DNA of 64,000 nt from Chitinophaga silvatica (lineage in GTDB: Bacteria; Bacteroidota; Bacteroidia; Chitinophagales; Chitinophagaceae): positions 105,704 to 169,703 of the forward strand of contig NZ_QPMM01000008.1 in the NCBI RefSeq assembly GCF_003419895.1, written 5' to 3'. The notes beneath the pieces were generated by a model. It worked only from the letters and a program-made list of their open reading frames with translations. It had not been told where the DNA came from and ran no database searches. Of this stretch, positions 54,633-63,767 are shown piece by piece. How positions within the stretch are numbered: position 1 is the first letter of the stretch; each line of letters opens with the position of its first letter. Both the position numbers and the translations under genes were made by a program.

Positions 54633-54706
54633 TAGCGAGATCGGGAGTTGAACCCGAGACCTTTGGGTTATGAATCCAACGCTCTAACCACCTGAGCTAC
54701 CTCGCC
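54633..54706 (-). tRNA. Elongator tRNA-Met (anticodon CAU)
   Basis: The 74-base cloverleaf has acceptor GGCGAGG/TCTCGCT with G-T pairs at both ends of the stem. The D arm is GCTC/GAGC, the anticodon loop TTCATAA and the T stem TCGGG/CCCGA. The anticodon stem has an A-C mismatch next to the loop. It lacks initiator features (position 1-72 is paired). A CAU tRNA can also be the isoleucine tRNA that carries lysidine, so Met is likely but not certain. CCA is not encoded. Confidence 0.9.
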
Positions 54707-54747
54707 AATTATGACCGTTTTTTGTTTGTTGTTCCAAAACGGGAGTG

Positions 54748-54780
54748 CAAAGATAACGGCTTATAAATGAAAATTCAAAA
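54748..54780 (-). promoter_or_regulatory. Promoter of the elongator tRNA
   Basis: On the minus strand TTTTG (54776-54780) and TATCTTTG (54748-54755) are spaced 20 bases, an exact consensus match. The RNA would begin near 54741, about 35 bases before the tRNA. Confidence 0.78.
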
Positions 54781-54808
54781 TGTATTATCCGTTTTTTTAT
54801 AAATTTTT

Positions 54809-57310
54809 TTATCCTTCCGTAGAAGTGCCCGGTTTATCTAGCCTTGTCAGCAGCGTTTCCTCCACCGATCGGATATGCAAATCCCGCTGTGGATAAGGGA
54901 TTTCGATGCCGGCCTTGTTCAATGCATTATAAATAAAGGTAAGGGCAATACTCTGCTGCGTTCCGGCGGTATCCAGATCTGCCACCCAGAAATAAACCCT
55001 GAAGTTTATAGAGTTATCCCCAAATTCATATAACTGAACCAGAGGAGCTGGTATGGCTAATACATCTTTTTGGTGTGGAAAAGCTGATTGTATTATATCC
55101 ATTACCTGTTTTACATCCGACCCATATGCTACTCCAATAGTAAAAGTTATGCGTCGGTTTCTGTTTGTACGTGTCCAGTTGATCAACTGTTGGGAAATCA
55201 GATCACCGTTGGGTACTATCACTTCCGATCCGTCATATAAACTGATTTTACTGGAGCGGATTCCTACTTCTTTTACAACTCCTGAACGTTGCCCTAGCTC
55301 TATCACATCGCCAACTTCTATAGGCTTTTCAAAAGCCAGTATAATACCCGATACCAGGTTGTTTACAATATTTTGTAAGCCAAATCCAATACCAACACCC
55401 AATGCACCTATTACGATAGTAAGCTTATCCATCGGTATGCCTGATGCTGCAAAAGCCAGTAAAATTCCTCCCGCGAGCACTGCAAGTCGAAGTAATAGCA
55501 GTGCTGATCCTAAACGGGTTTTCTTATTGTTGTTCTGGCCACTACCGCCAAACATATAAGCAATAAGCTGCGAAGCGATGGTGGCTATCCATATAACCAC
55601 AATAAAAATTATAATACTGCTAAGTGTAAAATCGGAACTTCCTACTTTATGCCTGGCCTGCAGGAAGCCAACAATCTGTTCATAAATCAGATCATACAAA
55701 AATAAATTTCGGGATACAATGATCAGCCACCCGATAAAAGCCAGAATGCTCAGAACATTTTTTAATTTTCGCTGCACATCCTGAAAATCCATAAAAGAAA
55801 TAAAACTGTTGGAATCTTTGTTTGCTTCTACCTGTAAAAAAACAGCCTCCATAATTATTTGTACCAGCACATATAAACTCACTGCCATCAACATATTAAC
55901 AATAGCACTCGATCCCATTATTTTAGCTGTACCCACCCGTGAAAGTATTACTAATATTAAGGAAAAAGCGCTTGTAGCCACAAACAACTGAATCACCGGC
56001 CGGGTAAGTTTAGGTTGACTAATAGCAGTCTTATGTGATTCATGTAAAATATTGTACCCAAGCAAAATTGAGCAGGTAGCTGCAATTAGTAAAGTCCATT
56101 GTTCAGTATAAGTAACTTCGATCAGCAGATTTACTATACAATAGAATAGTAATAAACCAAGTGCCAGTAACCATGATCTGTACATCGGGTCGTGCAGGTG
56201 TCTTTTGAAAATATATGTTAATGCTATAACATTAATAGCCCAGGTAATTTCAGTAAATAAAATCGGATAACGTATGGATAACACGGCCGAAAGCGTTGTT
56301 ATAAGCACTAAGGAACTGGCTATCGGAAAATTATATACGTATCTCGAATGTTGTAAAATTGTTTCTGCTTCCTGACTCTGATGCTTAGCCTTTATACGTT
56401 TGATGTTATTGAAGATCCACCAGAGGAACAGTATGGCAATCAATATCCAAATGAAAAATACCGGCCATTGAAATCCAAAAAATATCACTAATACCTTCGT
56501 GTTTTTTTGAATAGAATTCTTCAATACGGGAAAGAATTCCAGCGGATTAATACTATCGCGGTGCGGTCGCCACAGGTATCTATAGTCTTTTACAAACATA
56601 TGTGTGGCAAATTGATTCAGACGATAATCCATATCCTCATACAAATTGGAGGTCTCAATATATCTGTTGGCTACTTTGTTTTGAAGTAAGCCCATTCTAA
56701 TAAGGTTTATGCTATTGGCACTGTCTACTCCTCTGAATTTCAAAACCATATTGGTAACCTGACCCAGATAAAACGAGTACAGTTCATCTTCTGCGGGGAT
56801 ATTGCGCATGGCTGTATCCCGGCGTAGAGAATGTAAGGTGTCGTTTATTATTACAAGTTTGCTGTAATAGGAAAAGAGGGTCGACTGCCAGGAGTCGAGT
56901 CTTCTGCGCAGTTGTTCCAACATTACTTTGTTGGTATAAATATCATTGATATTCGGAGTACGCCCCAGGCTTGCGATATTACGCCTGATGAGGGCAAGGG
57001 AAGTATCTGCAAGGGGTAATCCGGCACTGATAGCTGATGTGTCAAATCCTCTTCGGAGTGTACTCATAAGTTCATTCATCAGCAAAGTATAATTCTCTAT
57101 ACGGTTGATGAGAATAGCAACAGCAGTATCTGATTTTCTAACCTTGTTGGTGTCTTTTGCCAGTGCGGCTATATTTTTACTGATAGTGGCACTATCAACG
57201 GCAAGCAAATGCAGGGTGTCGGGCTTTTTAGAGCTACGCCGCTGTGCAATGGCCTGAAAACTGAGGCTTACAGTCATTAGCAGTAATAATAGATAAACTA
57301 CTTTGATCAT
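54809..57310 (-). CDS. MscS-family mechanosensitive channel (large form)
   Basis: The 833-residue protein starts with a signal peptide (about 1-22). A long periplasmic helical region (about 25-260) and eight or more membrane helices follow. The MscS core (about 600-815) includes GIGFGLQNIVNNLVSGIILA, the GDVIELGQRSGVVKEVGIRSS segment near residue 690, and VIVPNGDLISQQLINWT. It protects against hypo-osmotic shock in the inner membrane. The size resembles the MscK/YbdG-like large channels. Confidence 0.92.
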   Translation of the reverse strand: MIKVVYLLLLLMTVSLSFQAIAQRRSSKKPDTLHLLAVDSATISKNIAALAKDTNKVRKSDTAVAILINRIENYTLLMNELMSTLRRGFDTSAISAGLPLADTSLALIRRNIASLGRTPNINDIYTNKVMLEQLRRRLDSWQSTLFSYYSKLVIINDTLHSLRRDTAMRNIPAEDELYSFYLGQVTNMVLKFRGVDSANSINLIRMGLLQNKVANRYIETSNLYEDMDYRLNQFATHMFVKDYRYLWRPHRDSINPLEFFPVLKNSIQKNTKVLVIFFGFQWPVFFIWILIAILFLWWIFNNIKRIKAKHQSQEAETILQHSRYVYNFPIASSLVLITTLSAVLSIRYPILFTEITWAINVIALTYIFKRHLHDPMYRSWLLALGLLLFYCIVNLLIEVTYTEQWTLLIAATCSILLGYNILHESHKTAISQPKLTRPVIQLFVATSAFSLILVILSRVGTAKIMGSSAIVNMLMAVSLYVLVQIIMEAVFLQVEANKDSNSFISFMDFQDVQRKLKNVLSILAFIGWLIIVSRNLFLYDLIYEQIVGFLQARHKVGSSDFTLSSIIIFIVVIWIATIASQLIAYMFGGSGQNNNKKTRLGSALLLLRLAVLAGGILLAFAASGIPMDKLTIVIGALGVGIGFGLQNIVNNLVSGIILAFEKPIEVGDVIELGQRSGVVKEVGIRSSKISLYDGSEVIVPNGDLISQQLINWTRTNRNRRITFTIGVAYGSDVKQVMDIIQSAFPHQKDVLAIPAPLVQLYEFGDNSINFRVYFWVADLDTAGTQQSIALTFIYNALNKAGIEIPYPQRDLHIRSVEETLLTRLDKPGTSTEG

Positions 57311-57471
57311 GCTATCAATATGGTTTTCGGTGACCCATAACGGGAACTCCTATTGGAGCAACATTTTTTCCGCCTAAATGTTGTTGGATTTAAAACTTTT
57401 AAGCCTTTTGTCCGTTAACTTTTCGGATACTTTATGTTACTTTTCATTATTCTGATCAATGATATTTATTT

Positions 57472-59079
57472 ATGAACAGAGAAATGCTTGTTGCCTCATT
57501 AAGAAGAGATCTGCAGCCCTGGGATGTAATCGTAATAGGAGGGGGGGCTACCGGTTTAGGCGCTGCTCTGGAATCTGTAACCCGTGGATATAGAACCTTA
57601 TTGCTGGAGCAGGTAGATTTTGCAAAATCTACATCCAGTAAAAGCACAAAATTGGTACATGGTGGGGTACGTTATCTGGCACAGGGAGATGTTTCATTGG
57701 TAAGAGAAGCCAGTGTGGAAAGAGGATTGCTCTCTGCGAATGCTCCCCATTTGGTACGTAATCTCGCTTTTGTAATACCTACTTTCAGCTGGTGGGATAA
57801 CCTGAAATATACTATAGGGCTTAAATTGTACGACTGGCTGGCTGGCAGATTAAGCCTGGGCAAATCTGTTCATATTTCTAAAGCGGAAGCAATCAGGCGA
57901 TTATCCACTCTGCAGGAAAATAAATTGTCTGGCGGTGTTTTATATCATGATGGGCAGTTTGATGATAGTCGTTTGGCCATCAATCTGGCACAAACTATCT
58001 CTGATAAGGGTGGTACTGCCCTTAATTATATGAGAGTTGTTAAGTTGAGTAAAGATGAGGAAGGGAATGTTAATGGTGTAACTGTAAGGGATACTTTAAA
58101 TGGGAGGGAAGACGATATTCATCTGAATACCAGGGCCATTATTAATGCAACTGGTGTTTTTGCGGATGATATTCTGGAAATGGATAATCCGGCCGCCCCA
58201 AAATCGATCGCTGCCAGTCAGGGTGTGCATTTGGTGGTCGATCGGGAGTTTTTACCCGGTACTGATGCATTAATGATCCCTCAAACCAGCGATGGGAGAG
58301 TGCTTTTCATGGTTCCCTGGCATGATAAAGTGGTAGTGGGCACCACAGATACGCCTGTAAACCATATAAGCCTGGAACCTCATCCTATGGAAAAGGAAAT
58401 ACGCTTCATCCTGGATACGGCCGCACAATATCTGGCAAAGCCACCAAAGCGGGAAGATGTCAGGAGTTTATGGGCCGGTTTAAGGCCCCTCGCTGCGGCA
58501 AAAGCAGAAGGTCATAAAACCAAAGAAATATCCCGAAGCCATAAAATCATTGTTTCAAGCTCTAATCTTATCACGATTATAGGAGGGAAATGGACAACTT
58601 ACAGACGTATGGCCGCTGATGTTATTCATAAAATGGAGGAGGTACTACGTTGGAAAGAAACAGCTTCGGTAACTGAGCATATGAGGATTCATGGAGCCAT
58701 GGATGCCAATTGGCAGGATCCGTGGTATTTCTATGGTACCGATGAAGCGCACATACGGAACCTTATTGCCAAAAATCCTGAAATGAATGATGAGTTGAGC
58801 AAAAAATACAATATTGTAAAAGCACAGGTGGTATGGGCTGTCAGAGAGGAAATGGCAAGAAATATCGAGGATTTTCTGGCAAGAAGAGTCAGACTCTTAT
58901 TTTTAGATGCTAAGGAAGCATTGAGAATAGCCCCTGCAGTTGCAAGGATTATGGCGGAAGAATTACATAAAGACGAACATTGGGTTGCAACCCAGATCAG
59001 CTCTTTTGCGGATGAAGCAAAAGCATATCTGCTGGATGAGGATAAATCGGATGCAGTGAAATACACTACATCCGAATAG
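57472..59079 (+). CDS. glpD: Glycerol-3-phosphate dehydrogenase/oxidase
   Basis: The FAD-binding start is VIVIGGGATGLGAALES (about 20-36). KSTKLVHGGVRYLAQG (about 61-76) is the family signature. A C-terminal helical domain (about 400-520) is as in GlpD. It oxidises glycerol 3-phosphate to dihydroxyacetone phosphate at the inner membrane. No glycerol kinase or facilitator gene is next to it. The 535-residue length is normal. Confidence 0.94.
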   Translation: MNREMLVASLRRDLQPWDVIVIGGGATGLGAALESVTRGYRTLLLEQVDFAKSTSSKSTKLVHGGVRYLAQGDVSLVREASVERGLLSANAPHLVRNLAFVIPTFSWWDNLKYTIGLKLYDWLAGRLSLGKSVHISKAEAIRRLSTLQENKLSGGVLYHDGQFDDSRLAINLAQTISDKGGTALNYMRVVKLSKDEEGNVNGVTVRDTLNGREDDIHLNTRAIINATGVFADDILEMDNPAAPKSIAASQGVHLVVDREFLPGTDALMIPQTSDGRVLFMVPWHDKVVVGTTDTPVNHISLEPHPMEKEIRFILDTAAQYLAKPPKREDVRSLWAGLRPLAAAKAEGHKTKEISRSHKIIVSSSNLITIIGGKWTTYRRMAADVIHKMEEVLRWKETASVTEHMRIHGAMDANWQDPWYFYGTDEAHIRNLIAKNPEMNDELSKKYNIVKAQVVWAVREEMARNIEDFLARRVRLLFLDAKEALRIAPAVARIMAEELHKDEHWVATQISSFADEAKAYLLDEDKSDAVKYTTSE

Positions 59080-59082
59080 TAC

Positions 59083-59661
59083 TTACATCCATTTAAATTT
59101 TTCAGCAGGAGATTTTATTCTTCTGCCTGCAGGCAATGGCTCGCTGGTATACCCCAGATATACAAAACCTAAAAAAAGATCATCTTCTCCTAACCCAAAA
59201 TATTCGTGCATTGCAGGATGGTAAGTCATACCTCCTGAGCCCCAGTAAGAAGCAATGCCCCGGGCTGTGGCTCCAAGAAGAATATTTTCTACTGCACAGG
59301 AAACGGCTGCTAATTCTTCCTGGGCAGGAATTTTAGGGTTATTACCTCTTTTCATGCATACGGCAATAACATGCGAAGCCAGATCTCCCTGGTGTTTCAG
59401 CTTATCATAATTACCATTGATGTACTTATCGGCCGGCGTATTATCCTTGTACATCTGTGCATGGTCATTACAGAATTCTTTCACTTTATCATCACTAAAA
59501 ACAACAAAATACCAGGGTTCTGTATAACCATGAGTTGGTGCCCAATCTGCCAGTTGAAGTAAGGATTCAACGGTTGTATTATCAATTTTCTGACCGTTCA
59601 TGCTGGTAGGCTTCACGGTTCTGCGGGAAATGATTACCTGATCTATTGCTGTGTTATCCAT
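59083..59661 (-). CDS. Nitroreductase family protein
   Basis: The 192-residue protein matches FMN-dependent nitroreductases: SRRTVKPTSMNGQ near residue 12, ADWAPTHGYTEPWYF near residue 33, and GIASYWGSGG near residue 138. It is probably an FMN enzyme reducing quinones or nitro compounds with NAD(P)H. Its start codon overlaps the stop of the thioesterase gene by one base (TAATG), so the two are co-translated. Confidence 0.9.
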   Translation of the reverse strand: MDNTAIDQVIISRRTVKPTSMNGQKIDNTTVESLLQLADWAPTHGYTEPWYFVVFSDDKVKEFCNDHAQMYKDNTPADKYINGNYDKLKHQGDLASHVIAVCMKRGNNPKIPAQEELAAVSCAVENILLGATARGIASYWGSGGMTYHPAMHEYFGLGEDDLFLGFVYLGYTSEPLPAGRRIKSPAEKFKWM

Positions 59662-60110
59662 TACGCTTCTATTTTACCAGTTTCTAATCTTTGTTTCATT
59701 TCAGCTGATAACCTGGCGATTTTATGTTGATTGTAATCGAAACATAACATCCCTGTTTTGGCTTCAGCTATAACAATTGTTTGTTCGTTTCTCAACGCCG
59801 TGATTTTATAGAAAAAGTCGAAACCAAATCCACTGAAATCACCTGCTGCTACTGCCACATCAAATTTATCGCCATGAAATGCTTCACCTTTATAAGCGAT
59901 GGCAACATCCGACATGATAAATCCTTCACCGGTAGTTGTATCTAATTCTTTATATCCAATGCTGGCAAGGAATTGTATGCGTACTTCGTGCAGAATGCTA
60001 AGTATAGCATCGTTGCCTACATGACCTCCATAATTTACATCCTGAATTCGAACGGGTATTTGTGTTGAAAATGGAAAGGTGGCAGGTAAGTCTATTTTAA
60101 TTCTTGCCAT
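59661..60110 (-). CDS. Acyl-CoA thioesterase (hotdog fold)
   Basis: The 149-residue protein has a 4HBT-type hotdog fold. The segment VRIQDVNYGGHVGNDAILSI near residue 21 corresponds to the catalytic DxN/GHVGN motif of the family. It probably hydrolyses acyl-CoA. It lies one base from the rdgB stop and overlaps the nitroreductase start by one base, so the genes form one operon. Confidence 0.87.
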   Translation of the reverse strand: MARIKIDLPATFPFSTQIPVRIQDVNYGGHVGNDAILSILHEVRIQFLASIGYKELDTTTGEGFIMSDVAIAYKGEAFHGDKFDVAVAAGDFSGFGFDFFYKITALRNEQTIVIAEAKTGMLCFDYNQHKIARLSAEMKQRLETGKIEA

Positions 60111-60111
60111 G

Positions 60112-60699
60112 CTATTTTGATTCGTTTATTGACTGAAGGAAGGAGACAAAGGAATGAAATGCTTTGGCTCTATGACTGTATTTATTTTTTTCAGTTAGAT
60201 CCATTTCTGCGAAAGCACGGGTTTCTCCTTCAGGGATAAAGATAGGATCATATCCAAATCCTTTCTGACCGGATGAGGTTTCTGTAATATGTCCGTTGCA
60301 TACGCCTTCAAATTGATATTCCTTGTCATCCAGGATCAGAGAAATAACAGTACGGAATTTAGCCTTTCTGTTACTGATGCCTTTCATTTCATGAAGCACT
60401 TTGGCGATATTATCAGCAGCTTCTTTTTGTTCACCTGCATAGCGGGCTGAAAGTACGCCAGGGGCACCATTGAGGGCTTCGATTTCCAGACCGGTATCTT
60501 CTGCGAAGCAGTTTTCACCGGTCATACGATGAATGGTAGATGATTTTTCCGTAGCATTAGCTTCCAGGGTATCATGAGGTTCGGGAATATCTATATCGAT
60601 TCCGGCTTCCTGCATGGTTATAATTTCAAACTGGTTGCCAAGCAATGATCTGAATTCCTTTACTTTATTTTGATTATTGGTAGCGAAAATTAATTTCAT
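60112..60699 (-). CDS. rdgB: Non-canonical purine NTP pyrophosphatase (XTP/dITP)
   Basis: This enzyme removes dITP and XTP from the nucleotide pool. The start is LIFATNNQNKVKEFRSLL. The family signature CFAEDTGLEIEALNGAPGVL is near residue 65 (ED of the metal site), and GFGYDPIFIPEG is near residue 148. The length is 195 residues. It is the second gene of a four-gene minus-strand operon that runs from 61207 to 59083. Confidence 0.94.
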   Translation of the reverse strand: MKLIFATNNQNKVKEFRSLLGNQFEIITMQEAGIDIDIPEPHDTLEANATEKSSTIHRMTGENCFAEDTGLEIEALNGAPGVLSARYAGEQKEAADNIAKVLHEMKGISNRKAKFRTVISLILDDKEYQFEGVCNGHITETSSGQKGFGYDPIFIPEGETRAFAEMDLTEKNKYSHRAKAFHSFVSFLQSINESK

Positions 60700-60709
60700 A
60701 ATACGTTTA

Positions 60710-61207
60710 TCAAATTCCTAATAATTGTTTTAATCCATTCCATAACCGGGCTTTCAGTGCTTTATCTGTTCCGATTACGGACAAATGATCCGAAAATAGC
60801 AGTGGAGTACTCTGTACAGTGATCAGTTGATAAGTTGGGATGTCATTTAATCCAATTTCTTCAGGTTGAATACCAAAAAATACCCCTTGCTTAATGTTTA
60901 TGGCTTTTTGCCAGTCGGAAATGGTAAGGCCGGGGTAATGCGTAATATTGATTAATGACACATCCTGCATACTTAGTTTACAGGCATTTAATATATTTGT
61001 GAGCAGGTTAAATAAATCTTCATTTAAATATGCCTCGTTTTCATTTTGTATGAAGATGGCTATGTTTTTTTGATTTTCACCTAAATATTTGATTGGTGGC
61101 AGTACTTTTTCCGCTGCGGCAATAATGCTCCTTTCGCCTGGAATGATAGGCTGGGTAAAGATCTTAGCCAAATAGTACGGATCTAGTTTTATTTGCTCCA
61201 ATGACAT
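60710..61207 (-). CDS. Conserved hypothetical protein
   Basis: The 165-residue protein has an alpha/beta pattern (KNIAIFIQNENEAYLNEDLF, SLINITHYPGLTISDWQ). It ends in helices (ARLWNGLKQLLGI). It looks like a small conserved Bacteroidota protein, but I do not recognise a named family. No signal or membrane segment. It is the first gene of the rdgB-thioesterase-nitroreductase operon, 10 bases before rdgB. Confidence 0.75.
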   Translation of the reverse strand: MSLEQIKLDPYYLAKIFTQPIIPGERSIIAAAEKVLPPIKYLGENQKNIAIFIQNENEAYLNEDLFNLLTNILNACKLSMQDVSLINITHYPGLTISDWQKAINIKQGVFFGIQPEEIGLNDIPTYQLITVQSTPLLFSDHLSVIGTDKALKARLWNGLKQLLGI

Positions 61208-61338
61208 ATTTATTATTATTTAATTTAATATAAACGGGTTCCTCTGCGGAAAAATCTGTTTATTTGCAGTTAGCCGTTCCAAAGGAACGCAATCGCCGCG
61301 TTAATTATGTAAAAGTATTGAGATAAAATTGATTAACC

Positions 61339-62439
61339 ATGATGGTAGATAAATCAACAGTTAAGGACGAAGCGCTGAAGAAGATAAAAGTTACCAAAGC
61401 AACACAAAGCAGGTTGAACGAAGTAGACTTTAATAATCTGGCGTTCGGAAAGATATACGCTGACCACATGCTGGTAGCTGATTATGATGGTAAGGAATGG
61501 ACCAACGCTGAAATAGTGCCTTTCCAGAATTTATCTGTTAGTCCAACTAATGCTGCCTGGCATTATGGACAAGCTATTTTCGAAGGAATTAAGGCTTATA
61601 AAGATCCTCAGGATCATCCAATGATCTTCAGACCTTACGACAACTACAGAAGATTTAATAAATCGGCTGAAAGAATGGGAATGCCTGATGTTCCTGAATG
61701 GTTGTTTGTTGGAGGTTTGGATATGCTGATTGATTTAGATCGCAGCTGGATCCCAACCACTACCGGTAGTTCATTATACCTGCGTCCGTTTATGATTGCA
61801 GCAGATGAGTACATCGGTGTACGTCCATCTGAGACTTATAAATTCATGATTATCAACTCACCTTCAGGTCCTTACTTCAATAAGCCTATCAAATTGTTAG
61901 TGCAGGATAAATTTGTAAGAGCATTTCCTGGAGGAGTTGGTTTTGCTAAAGCAGCTGGTAACTATGGTGGTACTATGTATCCAACTATGGTAGCTAAAAA
62001 TAAAGGGTACGATCAGATTTTGTGGGTAGATGGTTACGAACATAAGTATCTGCAGGAATGCGGAACTATGAACGTATTCGTAATCATAGGTAATTCAGCT
62101 ATTACTCCGGATCTGAGCCAGGGTACTATTCTTGAAGGTGTTACCCGTTCAAGTGTAATCGATGTTTTATCTGATATGGGCCTGAAAATCGAAGAAAGAC
62201 CTATTTCTATAGATGAAATTATCGAAGCATACAAAGACGGTTCACTGAAAGAGATCTTCGGTACAGGAACTGCAGCCAGCGTTGCTTACGTAGAAGAATT
62301 AGACTATCAGGACGTTAATATCCGCCTCGATTCTTCTAAATATGCAGTAGGAGCAGAGGTAATTGCCCGTTTGGATGCTATCAGAACAGGTAAGGCTGCT
62401 GATCCTCGCAATTGGAATTATCAGATTGATAAACAATAG
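61339..62439 (+). CDS. ilvE: Branched-chain amino acid aminotransferase
   Basis: A fold type IV PLP enzyme that interconverts leucine, isoleucine and valine with their keto acids. NAAWHYGQAIFEGIKAY lies near residue 70, the PLP lysine is in GFAKAAGNYGGTMYP (about residue 203), and YLQECGTMNVFV lies near residue 235. The 366-residue length fits the long bacterial/eukaryote-like form. A terminator follows. GTTCC-AAA-GGAAC, an inverted repeat at 61276-61288, lies 50 bases before the start. Confidence 0.94.
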   Translation: MMVDKSTVKDEALKKIKVTKATQSRLNEVDFNNLAFGKIYADHMLVADYDGKEWTNAEIVPFQNLSVSPTNAAWHYGQAIFEGIKAYKDPQDHPMIFRPYDNYRRFNKSAERMGMPDVPEWLFVGGLDMLIDLDRSWIPTTTGSSLYLRPFMIAADEYIGVRPSETYKFMIINSPSGPYFNKPIKLLVQDKFVRAFPGGVGFAKAAGNYGGTMYPTMVAKNKGYDQILWVDGYEHKYLQECGTMNVFVIIGNSAITPDLSQGTILEGVTRSSVIDVLSDMGLKIEERPISIDEIIEAYKDGSLKEIFGTGTAASVAYVEELDYQDVNIRLDSSKYAVGAEVIARLDAIRTGKAADPRNWNYQIDKQ

Positions 62440-62462
62440 TCTATATACTATTATATATATAG

Positions 62463-62497
62463 AAAAGCAAGGCCGATAAAATGACCTTGCTTTTTTT
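62463..62497 (+). terminator. Intrinsic terminator of ilvE
   Basis: AAAAGCAAGG pairs with CCTTGCTTTT, followed by Ts. Its T-run runs directly into the first rpsL promoter candidate. Confidence 0.88.
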
Positions 62498-62498
62498 A

Positions 62499-62528
62499 TT
62501 GTTGTTTGTAACGGAAATCATACCTTTG
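62499..62528 (+). promoter_or_regulatory. Upstream promoter candidate for rpsL
   Basis: TTG at 62499-62501 and TACCTTTG at 62521-62528 are spaced 19 bases; the -7 box is a full match. It would make a leader of about 200 bases before rpsL. Confidence 0.5.
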
Positions 62529-62631
62529 CAATCCGGATTTTTGGTCGTTCTGCTATGTCGCCAATTTCTACGCCCCGTTAGTAGTGATAAAACGATCGGC
62601 TTCTTCCGGCAAAAATATTTTACGAAACAAT

Positions 62632-62662
62632 TTTGTTATTCACACATATAGTTTTACCTTTG
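62632..62662 (+). promoter_or_regulatory. Main promoter of rpsL-rpsG
   Basis: TTTG at 62632-62635 and TACCTTTG at 62655-62662, spaced 19 bases, are exact consensus matches. The RNA start would be near 62669, about 60 bases before the rpsL ATG. Confidence 0.8.
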
Positions 62663-62730
62663 CCGTCCCAAAATCTCTTTATGGGAATTTGGATGTCATT
62701 GTAAACCGACATAAAAAAACTAGGTAAAGA

Positions 62731-63111
62731 ATGCCTACTATACAACAATTAGTAAGAAAAGGAAGAGAAATTATCCGGGCTAAGTCTAAGTCCAGGGCAT
62801 TAGATAGCTGCCCTCAGCGCCGTGGCGTTTGTACTCGTGTATACACTACCACGCCTAAGAAACCAAACTCCGCTCTGCGTAAAGTAGCGAAGGTTCGTTT
62901 AACCAATAAAGTTGAGGTGATTGCCTATATCCCTGGTGAAGGTCACAACCTACAGGAGCACTCTATCGTACTGATCCGTGGTGGTAGGGTAAAAGACTTA
63001 CCAGGTGTTCGTTATCACATCGTTCGCGGTTCTTTGGATACTGCCGGTGTGAAAGACAGAAAGCAAAGCCGTTCCAAATATGGTACTAAAAAGGAAAAGG
63101 CTAAGAAATAA
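62731..63111 (+). CDS. rpsL: 30S ribosomal protein S12
   Basis: S12 is at the decoding centre. The 126-residue sequence has CPQRRGVCTRVYTTTPKKPN near residue 28 and VKDLPGVRYHIVRG near residue 86. The lysines at the two classic streptomycin-resistance positions are unchanged (KKPNSAL and RVKDLPG), so wild-type sensitivity is expected. It is 30 bases before rpsG. Confidence 0.98.
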   Translation: MPTIQQLVRKGREIIRAKSKSRALDSCPQRRGVCTRVYTTTPKKPNSALRKVAKVRLTNKVEVIAYIPGEGHNLQEHSIVLIRGGRVKDLPGVRYHIVRGSLDTAGVKDRKQSRSKYGTKKEKAKK

Positions 63112-63141
63112 TTAATTAAATAGACGTAATTTTTTCAATAA

Positions 63142-63609
63142 ATGAGAAAGCAAGCTGCAAAAAAATTACCTCTGGCTCCAGATCCAAGGTTTAATGACAA
63201 GCTGGTTACCCGCTTTGTTAATAACGTAATGGAACAAGGAAAAAAGAGCGTTGCCTTTAAAATATTCTACGATGCTGTGGATAAAGTAAGCCAAATGACC
63301 GGCGAAAACGGTTACGAGGTTTGGAAAAAAGCATTATCTAACGTAACTCCTGGTGTTGAAGTTAGAAGCCGCCGTATCGGTGGTGCTACCTTCCAGATTC
63401 CAACTGAGGTTCGTCCCGATAGGAAAGTTTCTCTGAGCATCAAATGGTTAGTTCGTTACGCTGGTGACAGAAACGGAAAGAGCATGGCAGATAAGCTGGC
63501 AAATGAAATCGTTGCAGCAAGCAAAGGTGAAGGTGCGGCTTTCAAGAAAAAAGAAGATACTCACCGTATGGCTGAAGCTAACAAAGCTTTCTCCCACTTC
63601 AGAGTTTAG
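63142..63609 (+). CDS. rpsG: 30S ribosomal protein S7
   Basis: S7 starts 30S head assembly. The 155-residue protein has RFVNNVMEQGKKSVA near residue 22, RRIGGATFQIPTEVRPDRK near residue 76, and the tail ANKAFSHFRV. It is co-transcribed with rpsL. In many bacteria fusA follows directly; here a terminator and a repeat array follow instead. Confidence 0.98.
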   Translation: MRKQAAKKLPLAPDPRFNDKLVTRFVNNVMEQGKKSVAFKIFYDAVDKVSQMTGENGYEVWKKALSNVTPGVEVRSRRIGGATFQIPTEVRPDRKVSLSIKWLVRYAGDRNGKSMADKLANEIVAASKGEGAAFKKKEDTHRMAEANKAFSHFRV

Positions 63610-63640
63610 TATTAGCCCTCCGGGCAAACTTAATATATTT

Positions 63641-63677
63641 GGCGAACAGTTCCGTTGTCGGAGCTGTTCGCCTTTTT
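63641..63677 (+). terminator. Intrinsic terminator of rpsL-rpsG
   Basis: GGCGAACAGTTCCG pairs with CGGAGCTGTTCGCC (one G-T pair) around a TTGT loop, followed by a run of five Ts. Confidence 0.9.
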
Positions 63678-63767
63678 ATGCTCACTGCAGTAATTATTCA
63701 TCTGCGAAATCCAGGTTATCCCTAACTGATGAACTACTTTTTTATGTTCATTATCTAATCCTTTATT

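Noticed and set aside
61275..61289. CGTTCC-AAA-GGAACG hairpin as a riboswitch before ilvE
   Set aside because: Only a six-base stem is visible, with no conserved aptamer core; it could be a protein site but nothing supports a riboswitch.
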